The notes under the pieces are model-generated. The model worked only from the letters and a program-made list of their open reading frames with translations. It had not been told where the DNA came from and searched no databases. Of a stretch of 64,000 bases of DNA, positions 39,621 to 47,804 are shown one piece after another (the first letter of the stretch is position 1; each line of letters starts with the position of its first letter). This DNA comes from Rhizophagus irregularis (lineage: Eukaryota > Glomeromycota > Glomeromycetes > Glomerales > Glomeraceae): the NCBI RefSeq assembly GCF_026210795.1, contig NC_089439.1, forward strand, positions 372,001 through 436,000, written 5' to 3'. The position numbers and the translations under genes were made by a program.

Positions 39621-40082
39621 GTCGTCGGTCTGGATGTGTGTCTCGCTACCGCTCCACCCACCTCGGACTCACGTCCTCGCAGTACCTACTTGGGCCTTAA
39701 TGGCCCTGGAATCCCCATATATCCGCCACAATCTGGGACAACATATGGAACAAATATATATACCAAATAACTAGAAAACAATAGAAAAGGAAGGAATAAC
39801 GGATATAATGAGAGGGTTGTCCCGGATGTGGCAGATGTGGCAGATGTTTCAGAAAAAATATGAGAGGACATCCCCCCAGAAAAAGTTTTATTTTTACCCC
39901 CCCAGATCCGCCACATCCGGAACATCTGGAACAAGTCAGGATTCCGTCTAATAATCTATTGGAAGCAGTGAGACAGCAAACCAGGTAAATTAGTAGGTAA
40001 GCCCCTAGAAGGTCTATAGAGCCAGTAAGACCAACCCCGTTCTGCCCCCGTCAGAAAAAATAAGTAATTGAACAATGGGTAT
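39621..40082. repeat. Left terminal inverted repeat (462 bp)
   Basis: Begins GTCGTCGGTCTGGATG and matches the complement of 53510-53971; I found no mismatch on reading. It contains several copies of a CCACATCCG/ATGTGGCAG word and ends with the AATTGAA promoter-like motif and ATGGGTAT. Confidence 0.9.
40066..40074 (+). promoter_or_regulatory. AATTGAA promoter-like motif, first F-box gene
   Basis: AATTGAACA, 39 nt between TTGAA and ATG 40112. It lies inside the inverted repeat, so the same motif faces inward at the right end. Confidence 0.55.
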
Positions 40083-40111
40083 ACCATAAGTAACCTATAA
40101 GGACAGATAAC

Positions 40112-40471
40112 ATGTATACCCCGCACGCAGTATCAGTAATTCCTGAACTTGTAGGCCATATCCTGGAACACATTCCAAGTAGCAATTTCGGGCCACGTCT
40201 TTTAGAAGTCAGCCCAATCTGGAAAGCCGAAGCTGAACGAGTACTCTGGAAGCGGCATAAAAAAGCCGAGGAGGCATACGACAGGGCAGTAGAAAAGAAG
40301 GAAAAAGCAAACGATGCTCTTGGCCAATCATTGGAGGAGGAGGGTACCCTCCGTGAACTTGAATGGAAGGCGTATCAAAAGGCTTGTAAAGAGTTAACGG
40401 ACACTAGAAAAAAGCTAACTATAGTAAAAGGAGCTCTTGAGCGGTTTGGATTTCAGATATATGTAGTTTGA
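40112..40471 (+). CDS. F-box-like protein with coiled coil (element-encoded)
   Basis: 119 aa, ATG start. Residues 8-45 (VIPELVGHILEHIPSSNF, then LEVSPIWKAEAERVLWK) have the F-box pattern, which in eukaryotes binds SKP1 to recruit cullin ubiquitin ligases. Residues 48-105 are a charged coiled coil with no visible substrate-binding repeats. It is the first gene after the left inverted repeat. A second F-box-like gene lies at 45928. An F-box in a virus-like element suggests host ubiquitin hijacking, as in some giant and plant viruses, but that is inference. The short F-box match makes the family call moderate. Confidence 0.6.
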   Translation: MYTPHAVSVIPELVGHILEHIPSSNFGPRLLEVSPIWKAEAERVLWKRHKKAEEAYDRAVEKKEKANDALGQSLEEEGTLRELEWKAYQKACKELTDTRKKLTIVKGALERFGFQIYVV

Positions 40472-40640
40472 AAAAGGGGAAGGGAAGATTTAGAGCAGTC
40501 GTAAAGGTTCGTGGTTTATAGTTTTTTTTTTTACCCCTAGAAGATAACCAGATATAACCAGAGGACCGCAGAATCGCAGGACCATAGGACTACAGGAGGG
40601 TAAATTGGTAGGAGTGCAGATCTTTGGAAAAATATTCGGC
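40472..40640. other. Short intergenic gap in the Polinton
   Basis: It holds a poly-T run (40521-40531) after the F-box gene, a plausible 3' signal, and AGGACCRYAG repeats at 40562-40596. No frame. Confidence 0.4.
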
Positions 40641-40649
40641 AATTGAAGA
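40641..40649 (+). promoter_or_regulatory. AATTGAAGA promoter-like motif, helicase gene
   Basis: AATTGAAGA with 44 nt between TTGAA and ATG 40692. Confidence 0.6.
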
Positions 40650-40691
40650 TTAGGTAACTATAAATTAGTACTCGATTTGATAGAACAAAAA

Positions 40692-43286
40692 ATGACTGCC
40701 CAAACTAGCACTCAAGCTCAAGTTATCCCCAAGTTCGGTGAACAGAAGAAGGCTTTTAGTATTGATGAGCTTAAACGGCTCATTAACGCTGCAAAGAATA
40801 TGAGGGATCTCAATCAAGCTAAAGGTTATCTTTGCAGTTACTTTATCCCCTGCTCCAACCCACATGGAGTCTTCATGTGGCGATCAGAAATCAAAAACCT
40901 CGAGCACATCCCTGATAAAAATATTAATAAACTTATCCGTCCAATTACCAAAGTCTTTTACACACAATCTGAACAGGGTCCTTCACAAAAGGTTGAATTT
41001 AATATCAACAAATGGTTTATGATCGAATATAGTACTGTATGTGTAGCTACCTGTGACCCTCAAAAATCCCGTATCTTTAAACTAGGTGGCCAACTTTATC
41101 TCAATATCTTTCCAGGATTCCTCCATATCCTGCGTCCGATATCCACTTTTGAATCTACAACCCACCTCGCGGTTAAATTTATCTTCTCCCACATTCAGGA
41201 TATCTGGTGTTCAGGCGATTGGAATCTTACTGAGTATATCATAAAGTGGTTGGCCGGTGTGGCAGCTGGAAGGAAAATGTATTCGATCCTTTACCTGAAA
41301 TCTGGACAGGGTTGGGGCAAAGGCATTATAACAGATTTCATTCAGCGCAGCGTCCTAGGCACTCAACTCGTTTATAAGACCAGCGATCCTGAGACGATTC
41401 GTGGAAGTTTCAATGGGCAATTACAGGGTAAGATTCTTCTTCTTCTCGAGGAAATGCCCACGGAAAAAAGCCAGTGGAATAATCTGTATCGCTCTTTAAA
41501 GGATAAGGTAACGAGTGACATAATGGAAATCCATGAAAAATACAAGACACCAACACATTATAAAAACTTTATGTCTACTATCGTCCTAACCAACGAAAAT
41601 GCTCTCAGAGTGGATAATGATGATAGGCGCACAGTGTTCTTGGATGTGTCACCATCCCGCAAGGGAGACCTCAACTACTTTAAAAAACTCAGTGACGCTA
41701 TGAAATACCCAGGTGCCAGTGAGGCATTCTATGCTTACTTGAGAGCCATTGCAGACGCTTACCCAGACTTCAATGGGAATCCACCACCTATGACAACATC
41801 TAAGCAGGATCACATCATATCAACTCTCCCACCCCTATTTCAATTCATAAAGGACATTTACCTCATAGTAAAAAATCATATAACCGACCTACCTGTTCAA
41901 GAATTTTATAGGGTATATACTTCATACTGTGAAACTCATTGCATTACACCCCTATCAAAGATAAACGCTTCTAGAATCCTATCAAATGAGTTGGGTATAA
42001 ATAGCAGAAAAATACGTGTAGGTAAGACAACACCACGAGTTTACAGCATATCTAGGGAGGACCTTTACAAAAAGTTTCTCACCAAAAAATGGATCCACGA
42101 AACAGATGAAATCAATATAGAAGGAATAGATGTAGAAACTCCCGAGAAGCCCGCATCTGATCCCAAAGCCTTAGAAAAGTTCTTGGCAAATATATATAGC
42201 ATTCCTGCTAATAATCCACAAGACGTACAAGAGAAACCTGCTGAGGAAAAACCCGCTCCTGTCAAGAAGAAGCCTACTGAAGAGACCAAAAAGACTCCAC
42301 CACCAGTACCACTTAAGCCCGATTGCTTGAAGGTAAAACCCGCACCTGTCATCAATGAGGATCCTATTCCTGAGGAATCTCCAGCTCCTATAAAGTCAGA
42401 TACTGATGAACCTATAGATAGCTTCTCAGACTGTTATCTATCTGATGAGGAACCTGATCAAGAAGATGAGCCGCCTGCTGAAGAACCTGCACTTAAAGCT
42501 GTTGATGACTATAACGTCTTAGATGACTTGCTATCTGACTCAGATTTTACAACTGTGAACCCAGCTCCTGAACAACAACCCGAGTCTCCCGCAGAATTTT
42601 CTGCATCTGTCACTAAGCCTGACCCAGAACCGGCTCCTGAAGAACAACCCGAGTCTCCCGCAGAATTTTCTGCATCTGTCACTAAGCCTGACCCAGAACC
42701 GGCTCCTAAAGAGCAACCTATCCCAGAACCCGACACAGAACTAGAAGTTGACTGGGACCCTGAACCAAAGGAAGGTACTCGAGCACACTGGGCTTGGCAT
42801 GAAAGGCACCGATGGGATCGTAAGCCATGGGTCAAGAATTCAAAGGACCAGGTCTTCAATGATCTCCACAATACAGGTAAGGATTTATGGGCTAAGTACC
42901 AAGACGTGTCAGACAACTATGACTGGGAAATACTCGCGTTTGAAGTAGAGGAATGTCCCACAACACGTATTGAGGACGAGTACCAGTACTACCTTAGGGA
43001 GGTAGTAGACCGCTTCAAGGACTGGATAGAATATAATGGGTACTTACCTAAAACACCTAGCCGTAAAGAACTCGCAGATCTAATAAGAGCATATAAGGAG
43101 GATCATGATGCCGAGATTATCCCTACCACCTCCGGTTATGAAACTATGAAGATGAATAAGGGTAAGGCACGAGAAATCCCAGAGGAACGTCCAAAAACTG
43201 ATATGGAACGTGAATGGGAAGCCGCTAATGGATTTGTAGACGAGCTGGATATTGATGAGGCCTGTGATATGATTGACTCCTTTTAA
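40692..43286 (+). CDS. SF3/D5-like replicative helicase with long acidic tail
   Basis: ATG 40692 (MTAQTSTQAQ) is preferred to an upstream TTG in the same frame; 864 aa. The region before about residue 200 lacks recognisable primase residues. The ATPase core has Walker A LKSGQGWGKG, Walker B ILLLLEEMP, sensor STIVLTNEN and an arginine-finger-like NDDRRTVFLDVS, as in the SF3 helicases (DUF5906/D5 group) of viruses and Polintons. A winged-helix-like segment follows (KINASRILSNELGINSRKIR). Residues about 480-680 are Pro/Glu-rich with an exact 69-bp duplication (SPAEFSASVTKPDPEPAPEE). The C-terminal domain is Trp/acidic-rich and unknown. Its role would be unwinding element DNA for PolB, whose gene follows 83 bp later. 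Confidence 0.85.
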   Translation: MTAQTSTQAQVIPKFGEQKKAFSIDELKRLINAAKNMRDLNQAKGYLCSYFIPCSNPHGVFMWRSEIKNLEHIPDKNINKLIRPITKVFYTQSEQGPSQKVEFNINKWFMIEYSTVCVATCDPQKSRIFKLGGQLYLNIFPGFLHILRPISTFESTTHLAVKFIFSHIQDIWCSGDWNLTEYIIKWLAGVAAGRKMYSILYLKSGQGWGKGIITDFIQRSVLGTQLVYKTSDPETIRGSFNGQLQGKILLLLEEMPTEKSQWNNLYRSLKDKVTSDIMEIHEKYKTPTHYKNFMSTIVLTNENALRVDNDDRRTVFLDVSPSRKGDLNYFKKLSDAMKYPGASEAFYAYLRAIADAYPDFNGNPPPMTTSKQDHIISTLPPLFQFIKDIYLIVKNHITDLPVQEFYRVYTSYCETHCITPLSKINASRILSNELGINSRKIRVGKTTPRVYSISREDLYKKFLTKKWIHETDEINIEGIDVETPEKPASDPKALEKFLANIYSIPANNPQDVQEKPAEEKPAPVKKKPTEETKKTPPPVPLKPDCLKVKPAPVINEDPIPEESPAPIKSDTDEPIDSFSDCYLSDEEPDQEDEPPAEEPALKAVDDYNVLDDLLSDSDFTTVNPAPEQQPESPAEFSASVTKPDPEPAPEEQPESPAEFSASVTKPDPEPAPKEQPIPEPDTELEVDWDPEPKEGTRAHWAWHERHRWDRKPWVKNSKDQVFNDLHNTGKDLWAKYQDVSDNYDWEILAFEVEECPTTRIEDEYQYYLREVVDRFKDWIEYNGYLPKTPSRKELADLIRAYKEDHDAEIIPTTSGYETMKMNKGKAREIPEERPKTDMEREWEAANGFVDELDIDEACDMIDSF

Positions 43287-43314
43287 TAAGATAAGCGCCT
43301 CTTAGTTATCTTAT
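43286..43314 (+). terminator. Hairpin at the 3' end of the helicase gene
   Basis: ATAAGATAA and TTATCTTAT form a perfect 9-bp stem with an 11-nt loop, overlapping the stop codon and followed by TATTTTTTATAT. Palindromic hairpins act as 3'-end/polyadenylation signals in Mimivirus relatives; no comparable hairpin was found after the other genes, so the role is tentative. Confidence 0.4.
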
Positions 43315-43341
43315 ATTTTTTATATAAAAAACCTATATTAC

Positions 43342-43348
43342 AATTGAA
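43342..43348 (+). promoter_or_regulatory. AATTGAA promoter-like motif, PolB gene
   Basis: AATTGAATA, 21 nt between TTGAA and ATG 43370, the closest spacing in the set. Confidence 0.55.
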
Positions 43349-43369
43349 TACAATTCATAGTTATATCAA

Positions 43370-45250
43370 ATGGCCTATTCAAAAATTGCACGTGCTTTGC
43401 CTACAAGACCAGATATCAAAGAACTACAGTATTCAGGCGCAAGATTTTCTAGAGGAGCTATTGCCAGACTTGGACAGCAACTCCAATCCCGGTATCCGAC
43501 ACATAAATTTCAGATTCTGCTTCCCTATGAAAACTGGAAACCCGGTGGATGGACATCAGGAAACCAACCAGCCAGCCTCTTCTCACTCTTGGACCACTAC
43601 GACGAAGCACAACTACCGGATGATGCAGACCCTGATTATTTTGAACGATTCATAATTTATGTGAGAGATGCCCCACCGGTTGCAGGGGGTTGCAACGGGG
43701 AGCTAAATGATTGCCTGTATGAATGCCTGAAATATATCTACGGCACATTCTCTAAAATGCCAAAGTCAATCAAAAAGCCCGAGTATATCAAAAAGGCATT
43801 AGGTCTCAATCGTGATGCTCCAGTTCCAGTCTCATATATGGATAAGGTTGAACAACTTGCAGGAAGCCTTGCACTTAATATTGTAGGGGATTCCACTCGA
43901 ATTTCCAAGAGCAAATCTGACAGACGTGCAACACTTATCCTGTCTGAAGGCCACTACTCTCTTGCACTGAATCCCGGAAGACTCCACCCTAGCAAATTAG
44001 ATAGAAAACAAAAGTCTCCCTTTGTTTATCGTGAAGATGGGGTTAATAATGTAGTAACAATATACAATGGTAAGACAGTTAAGTCTCTTACAGTTGGACA
44101 GTTTCAGAAAGGTAAGAACTCTGATAGTTACTCCTTCATCCCTATCGAGAAGAATTGTAAAACTGGAATATATGAAACACTTGAGGAAACATACCAGAGG
44201 ATCCATGAAGAGCGGGATTCCTTCCTACAGGCTACAAAGAAGTTCGGTCTAGGAATCGACTTATCTTACCACAACTGGTCGTACAAGAGAACTGCACTCT
44301 GGCTTTTTGAACGGTTTAGTGTAGGGGTTCCAGCCAATGATCCTCTTGACCCAGTCGAAGCAGAGTGGATAAGTGATGCAATGATGGGAGGTCTTATCTG
44401 GGCAGACAATGAATGGAAGGGCTATGGAAGGCAATACGACGTGACAAGTTTGTATCCAAGTATTCAGCAATCAAATGCAAACTTTCCAATCCGACAAGGT
44501 AAGTTTCAAATACTCAAAGACTTTGTAGACCATAGAGGTTATGCCTTGTATGGATTATTTCGTGCTAGCTCCCAGGGAGCGCCCAAGGGCAAGGTAAGTG
44601 GTAATGACATTCTCTTCCGACAGAATAAGAGGGGAGTCTATACATTCATTGACTTACAACGAGCAAAGAAACTTGGACTCGATATACAGTTAATCCAGGA
44701 TGGAAAGCCAAATGCCTTGATATATGACAGAGAAGCAAGAATTCCTGGGACTGTAATATTTGGTGAGTATGTCCACTTTCTCTTCAATATAAAGAACCAG
44801 GGTGGCGTGGCCGGTCGTGTTGCAAAGAGAGTTCTCAATACACTATGGGGAGCACTCTGCCAGAGGAAACGCAATTACAAGACACTCACCACAGATCAAA
44901 CAGATCCATTCAAGTTTCCAGAAGGCCACACACTTGACTCCATCGTACCAGTAGGATCTGACCAGTGGCGATTCCAGTTCACAAACCCAGGTAGTCCCTT
45001 CAAGGGTGAGTATCCTAGGATCGCTCCATTCTTATTAGCACATGGACGGAAGACGACTTCAGAGTTATTAGAACTATATAAGGATAAAGTACGACGCATC
45101 CATACAGATGGATTTATTCTAGAGGAACAGCCGAGTAGTCCTACACTTATCACTTGTCCAGAAAATGCATCCAAAGCATTGAAAGCTCTCAAGTTTGAAA
45201 CCGCAGGATACTGCCATGTGAAAAATGCAAACAAGGTTATCTGGACATGA
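43370..45250 (+). CDS. polB: Family B DNA polymerase, protein-primed type
   Basis: 626 aa, ATG start. Motif A is YDVTSLYPS (about residue 367), motif B KRVLNTLWGALCQ, and motif C RIHTDGFIL near the C-terminus. The metal-binding second Asp of motif C is kept while the usual first Asp is His. The N-terminal half carries a GGCNGELNDCLYECLKYIYG segment and a later SEGHYSLAL, a conserved Cys/His-containing region also found in Polinton-type polymerases. I see no complete DxE exonuclease motif. About 50 residues follow motif C. It would copy the element from a terminal-protein primer at the inverted repeats. Neighbour of the helicase; no introns. Confidence 0.9.
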   Translation: MAYSKIARALPTRPDIKELQYSGARFSRGAIARLGQQLQSRYPTHKFQILLPYENWKPGGWTSGNQPASLFSLLDHYDEAQLPDDADPDYFERFIIYVRDAPPVAGGCNGELNDCLYECLKYIYGTFSKMPKSIKKPEYIKKALGLNRDAPVPVSYMDKVEQLAGSLALNIVGDSTRISKSKSDRRATLILSEGHYSLALNPGRLHPSKLDRKQKSPFVYREDGVNNVVTIYNGKTVKSLTVGQFQKGKNSDSYSFIPIEKNCKTGIYETLEETYQRIHEERDSFLQATKKFGLGIDLSYHNWSYKRTALWLFERFSVGVPANDPLDPVEAEWISDAMMGGLIWADNEWKGYGRQYDVTSLYPSIQQSNANFPIRQGKFQILKDFVDHRGYALYGLFRASSQGAPKGKVSGNDILFRQNKRGVYTFIDLQRAKKLGLDIQLIQDGKPNALIYDREARIPGTVIFGEYVHFLFNIKNQGGVAGRVAKRVLNTLWGALCQRKRNYKTLTTDQTDPFKFPEGHTLDSIVPVGSDQWRFQFTNPGSPFKGEYPRIAPFLLAHGRKTTSELLELYKDKVRRIHTDGFILEEQPSSPTLITCPENASKALKALKFETAGYCHVKNANKVIWT

Positions 45251-45314
45251 TTGCCAAGAATGCGGTTGGATTTACAGTAGGTATATATATTTTTTCTTGC
45301 TTGAATGTAAAGTC

Positions 45315-45324
45315 AATTTGAAGA
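45315..45324 (+). promoter_or_regulatory. AATTTGAAGA promoter-like motif
   Basis: One extra T compared with the other sites; 41 nt between TTGAA and ATG 45364. Confidence 0.5.
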
Positions 45325-45363
45325 TTCCTATTTATTACAAAGTACAAAAAAGTATAAGGAATC

Positions 45364-45834
45364 ATGTCAACATATACCGAATTAGCAAGCATTATTAACA
45401 GCACTGACAGCATTAGTGATAAAGTTATTTATGATGCATCACACAATCAGTTCACCATTGTCTCTGATGAAACTGTCCTCAAGATTATCCGTGCATTGAA
45501 AGACACTATAGTAGTCGCATTAGTATCTGGGTTTAGCAAAACCAGCTACCTTGTCCAGGATCATGTGAAGTATATCAAGCGAATCCAGACGGCAAATTCT
45601 CCTGTATCATATGTGAAGTTCGTGGCCAGAAAACTCTTCCCAGATAATGCAGCATATACTGCTAAGATAGCAAAGATTCGTGAATCATACAAGAATAAAC
45701 AAGCTCTTTTAGACAAACTTGAGGCCCTCTTCGAATTGTATTATAATGCGACTAAGGACTCATCAACCGGTCCCCCAAAGCGAGCTATTACTAAAAACGA
45801 GGCTGAGAAAACCTTAGCAGAACTTCTTGCATAA
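45364..45834 (+). CDS. Unknown Polinton protein, 156 aa
   Basis: ATG start (MSTYTELASIIN). A mixed N-terminal domain (IYDASHNQFTIVSDETVL, VVALVSGFSKTSYLVQDH) is followed by a helical basic stretch (KIAKIRESYKNKQALLDKLE) and a C-terminal KNEAEKTLAEL. I recognise no family. It lies between PolB and the second F-box gene and has its own upstream motif, so it is likely a real gene. Being small and basic, it could be a structural or DNA-associated protein; that is only a guess. Confidence 0.7.
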   Translation: MSTYTELASIINSTDSISDKVIYDASHNQFTIVSDETVLKIIRALKDTIVVALVSGFSKTSYLVQDHVKYIKRIQTANSPVSYVKFVARKLFPDNAAYTAKIAKIRESYKNKQALLDKLEALFELYYNATKDSSTGPPKRAITKNEAEKTLAELLA

Positions 45835-45891
45835 GCGGCTCCTGTACGAATTTAGTTTATATTTTTTATCCATTTGTAATGGGCATACAGT

Positions 45892-45900
45892 AATTGAAGA
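45892..45900 (+). promoter_or_regulatory. AATTGAAGA promoter-like motif, second F-box gene
   Basis: AATTGAAGA with 29 nt between TTGAA and ATG 45928. Confidence 0.6.
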
Positions 45901-45927
45901 TGGCTATAGTATAAGTAACATAACATC

Positions 45928-46344
45928 ATGTTGGACCGATTACCAGTAGAAATAGTCGAACGCATTGTTGCAAAGATCCCAGATACTGACCTTATTGCAG
46001 CGAGTAAAGTAGATAGTGTGTGGTGGCAGGAAGTTCGTCAAGAAGCATATAAGAGATGGAAAAATTACGCTACTACAATTGGGCATGTCCAAGCTCTTGG
46101 AAAGCCGTTTGAAAAAGGGAATATTGACTGGATATCATTTGAAGATGTAAACGACTTCTATAAAAGATGGATAGACCGCCTCACCGAGGATCAGCTTTAT
46201 ATTATGGAGAAAATGCTTAGGAATGGGATGGTCGTGGACCCCCAAGAGAGGGAAACCATAGAGCATGCATTAAGTGAACAAAGATGGGGAGGCGATCCTT
46301 GGAGACTGGACTGGAAGTGGAATGAATGGACTCAACAGGAGTAG
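45928..46344 (+). CDS. Second F-box-like protein
   Basis: 138 aa, ATG start. MLDRLPVEIVERIVAKIPDT and the following LIAASKVDSVWWQEVRQEAY match the F-box pattern (LP.E....I...P..DL......VS..W). The rest is Trp-rich (WISFEDVNDFYKRWIDRL, RWGGDPWRLDWKWNEW) and could be the substrate-binding part. Its F-box differs from the one at 40112, so the two are not a recent duplication. A role in diverting the host SCF ubiquitin ligase is inferred from the domain only. Confidence 0.7.
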   Translation: MLDRLPVEIVERIVAKIPDTDLIAASKVDSVWWQEVRQEAYKRWKNYATTIGHVQALGKPFEKGNIDWISFEDVNDFYKRWIDRLTEDQLYIMEKMLRNGMVVDPQERETIEHALSEQRWGGDPWRLDWKWNEWTQQE

Positions 46345-46355
46345 CTTATTTATCG

Positions 46356-46560
46356 GGTATCCTCATATTTCTTGACAAGGACTGATGACCATGTAACCTT
46401 ATCATCAGGTATCCTTGAATTTTTTCGACAAGGATTGATGACCATGTAACCTTATCATCAGGTATCCTTGCATTTTTTTGACAAGGATTGATGACCATGT
46501 AACTTTATCATCAGGTATCCTTGCATTTTTTTTCGACAAGGACTGATGACCATGTCACTT
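46356..46560. repeat. Four tandem 52-53-bp hairpin repeats near the Polinton centre
   Basis: Units start at GGTATCCT at 46356, 46408, 46461 and 46514. Each holds GACAAGGAYTGATGACCATG and AACCTTATCATCA, so TGATGA and TCATCA can pair around a 14-nt loop. The array lies in a 270-bp non-coding gap about 340 bp from the exact middle of the element. It could be an iteron-type origin, a packaging site or a terminator cluster. Confidence 0.8.
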
Positions 46561-46570
46561 GGTTATTGTA

Positions 46571-46579
46571 AATTGAAGA
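46571..46579 (+). promoter_or_regulatory. AATTGAAGA promoter-like motif, NPxTGR gene
   Basis: AATTGAAGA with 39 nt between TTGAA and ATG 46617; it follows directly after the hairpin array. Confidence 0.6.
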
Positions 46580-46616
46580 AAACTATTAGGTATGTAGACA
46601 CATACAGAAAAAAGAC

Positions 46617-47198
46617 ATGTCTTACCCTTATATAGCTAACCCTATAACTGGACGTCCAATTATTATCGGTGGAGATACCTTTAATCGAATAGTTATGGAA
46701 TCCCATGATTATATTGATGGAAGGCTTGTCCGTAGACAAACTGCACCTCCACCTGAAGAGCAACCTGTATATTTAAATACAGATACAGGACGTTATGTTC
46801 GACGTGGTACTAGAACATATCATAGACTGATTGAGAGTGACTATGAGGTAGTTGAGGATTACTACCTTGTCCATTATGAAGAAGAGGCGCTTATAGAGGA
46901 AATCATCAATGAAACACGCTATAATGAGGAAAATCTTGATGGGCAGCGGTTAACTTTCAATGATATACAACAAATCAGGGCCGCTATTCAGGCTGACCAA
47001 GATGAATATGATGATTTTATCTTACAGCAAGATACGACTAACGGAACACCTTCCTCTGGTCCTTCCGGTCATCCACGAACTTTGGAGGACCATACCCCGA
47101 GACTTGCAGAGCTTAATATTGAGTTGTGTAGGGAATGTCTCATGCCTGTAAGCCCAAGTGACTTAACGGACAAGTTGTGCAAGGACTGCTCCGAATAG
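46617..47198 (+). CDS. NPxTGR-motif protein with C-terminal zinc ribbon
   Basis: 193 aa, ATG start. Residues 6-40 (YIANPITGRPIIIGGDTFNR) match the NPxTGR..I...G.TF module known from many giant-virus proteins (2-cysteine adaptor-like). A second degenerate copy, YLNTDTGRYVRRGTRTYHRL, lies at about 51-70. The middle is acidic and helical. The C-terminus is a zinc ribbon-like CRECLMPVSPSDLTDKLCKDC. The module's function is unknown. The resemblance to large DNA virus proteins supports a viral ancestry of this element. Confidence 0.7.
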   Translation: MSYPYIANPITGRPIIIGGDTFNRIVMESHDYIDGRLVRRQTAPPPEEQPVYLNTDTGRYVRRGTRTYHRLIESDYEVVEDYYLVHYEEEALIEEIINETRYNEENLDGQRLTFNDIQQIRAAIQADQDEYDDFILQQDTTNGTPSSGPSGHPRTLEDHTPRLAELNIELCRECLMPVSPSDLTDKLCKDCSE

Positions 47199-47204
47199 TT
47201 ACTT

Positions 47205-47214
47205 AATTTTGAAT
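47205..47214 (+). promoter_or_regulatory. Degenerate AATTTTGAAT motif
   Basis: AATTTTGAAT, the weakest match of the set, 30 nt between TTGAA and ATG 47244. Confidence 0.35.
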
Positions 47215-47243
47215 AATTCTTTTTTACATAAAGAAAGATAGCC

Positions 47244-47804
47244 ATGTCAACATCAATCGTAATAAACCAGTGCCAAAACTGTGGAGTAATCACTCCAAAA
47301 ACAGCACATAGAGGATTATCCAGCGTGTTATACAGACAGATTATAAAGAAGATTAGTAATGAGAATGACCCTCTACAAGCCTTGGGACTTGCTAGGAATA
47401 AGTTAGTTCAGATCATTCGTCGGGGAAGTAATGTGGACTTTACACAATTGTTTACACAAAGACTGGATATGAAAATTATGGATGGAGAGCCATATGAAGA
47501 TATTAGGAAGTGGCTTCTCGAACAGCTTATAGCCATAGGTTGTGACAGTGGAGAAATTGCTTTATATCAATTTCTAAGAGATACATATCCAGATGGTATT
47601 GACGAGCCTTTCACTACATTCTATGAGAACTATGTAAATCATATAAGTAATCCAATGACTAAGAACTTTGCTTCTCGTGCTTTAGGAGCAATAGGGTTGA
47701 AGGCTAAGATGTTAAGGATTGACTTTGAAGGCCGTAAAAAAAGTGCTATGATTCTTAGAGCTTCTGCAGACGAATTACTTGATATTCTCACAAGATACTA
47801 TTAA
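47244..47804 (+). CDS. Unknown Polinton protein with N-terminal CxxC
   Basis: 186 aa, ATG start. MSTSIVINQCQNCGVITPKT gives a single CxxC. The body is helical (DPLQALGLARNKLVQIIRRG; EDIRKWLLEQLIAIGCDSGE). The C-terminal GAIGLKAKMLRIDFEGRKKS resembles the winged-helix tail of viral D5-type helicases, and may bind DNA. The last codons overlap the 3' end of the convergent ATPase gene by 17 bp. I do not recognise the full-length family. Confidence 0.65.
   Translation: MSTSIVINQCQNCGVITPKTAHRGLSSVLYRQIIKKISNENDPLQALGLARNKLVQIIRRGSNVDFTQLFTQRLDMKIMDGEPYEDIRKWLLEQLIAIGCDSGEIALYQFLRDTYPDGIDEPFTTFYENYVNHISNPMTKNFASRALGAIGLKAKMLRIDFEGRKKSAMILRASADELLDILTRYY

Noticed and set aside
39686-39934. Identical 82-codon frames in both Polinton inverted repeats (also 53658-53906)
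   Set aside because: The product is low complexity and comes from the repeated CCACATCCG words; no homologous pattern or promoter motif. Better read as inverted-repeat DNA.
46356-46560. CRISPR-like array
   Set aside because: The repeats are head-to-tail without unique spacers and the context is eukaryotic.
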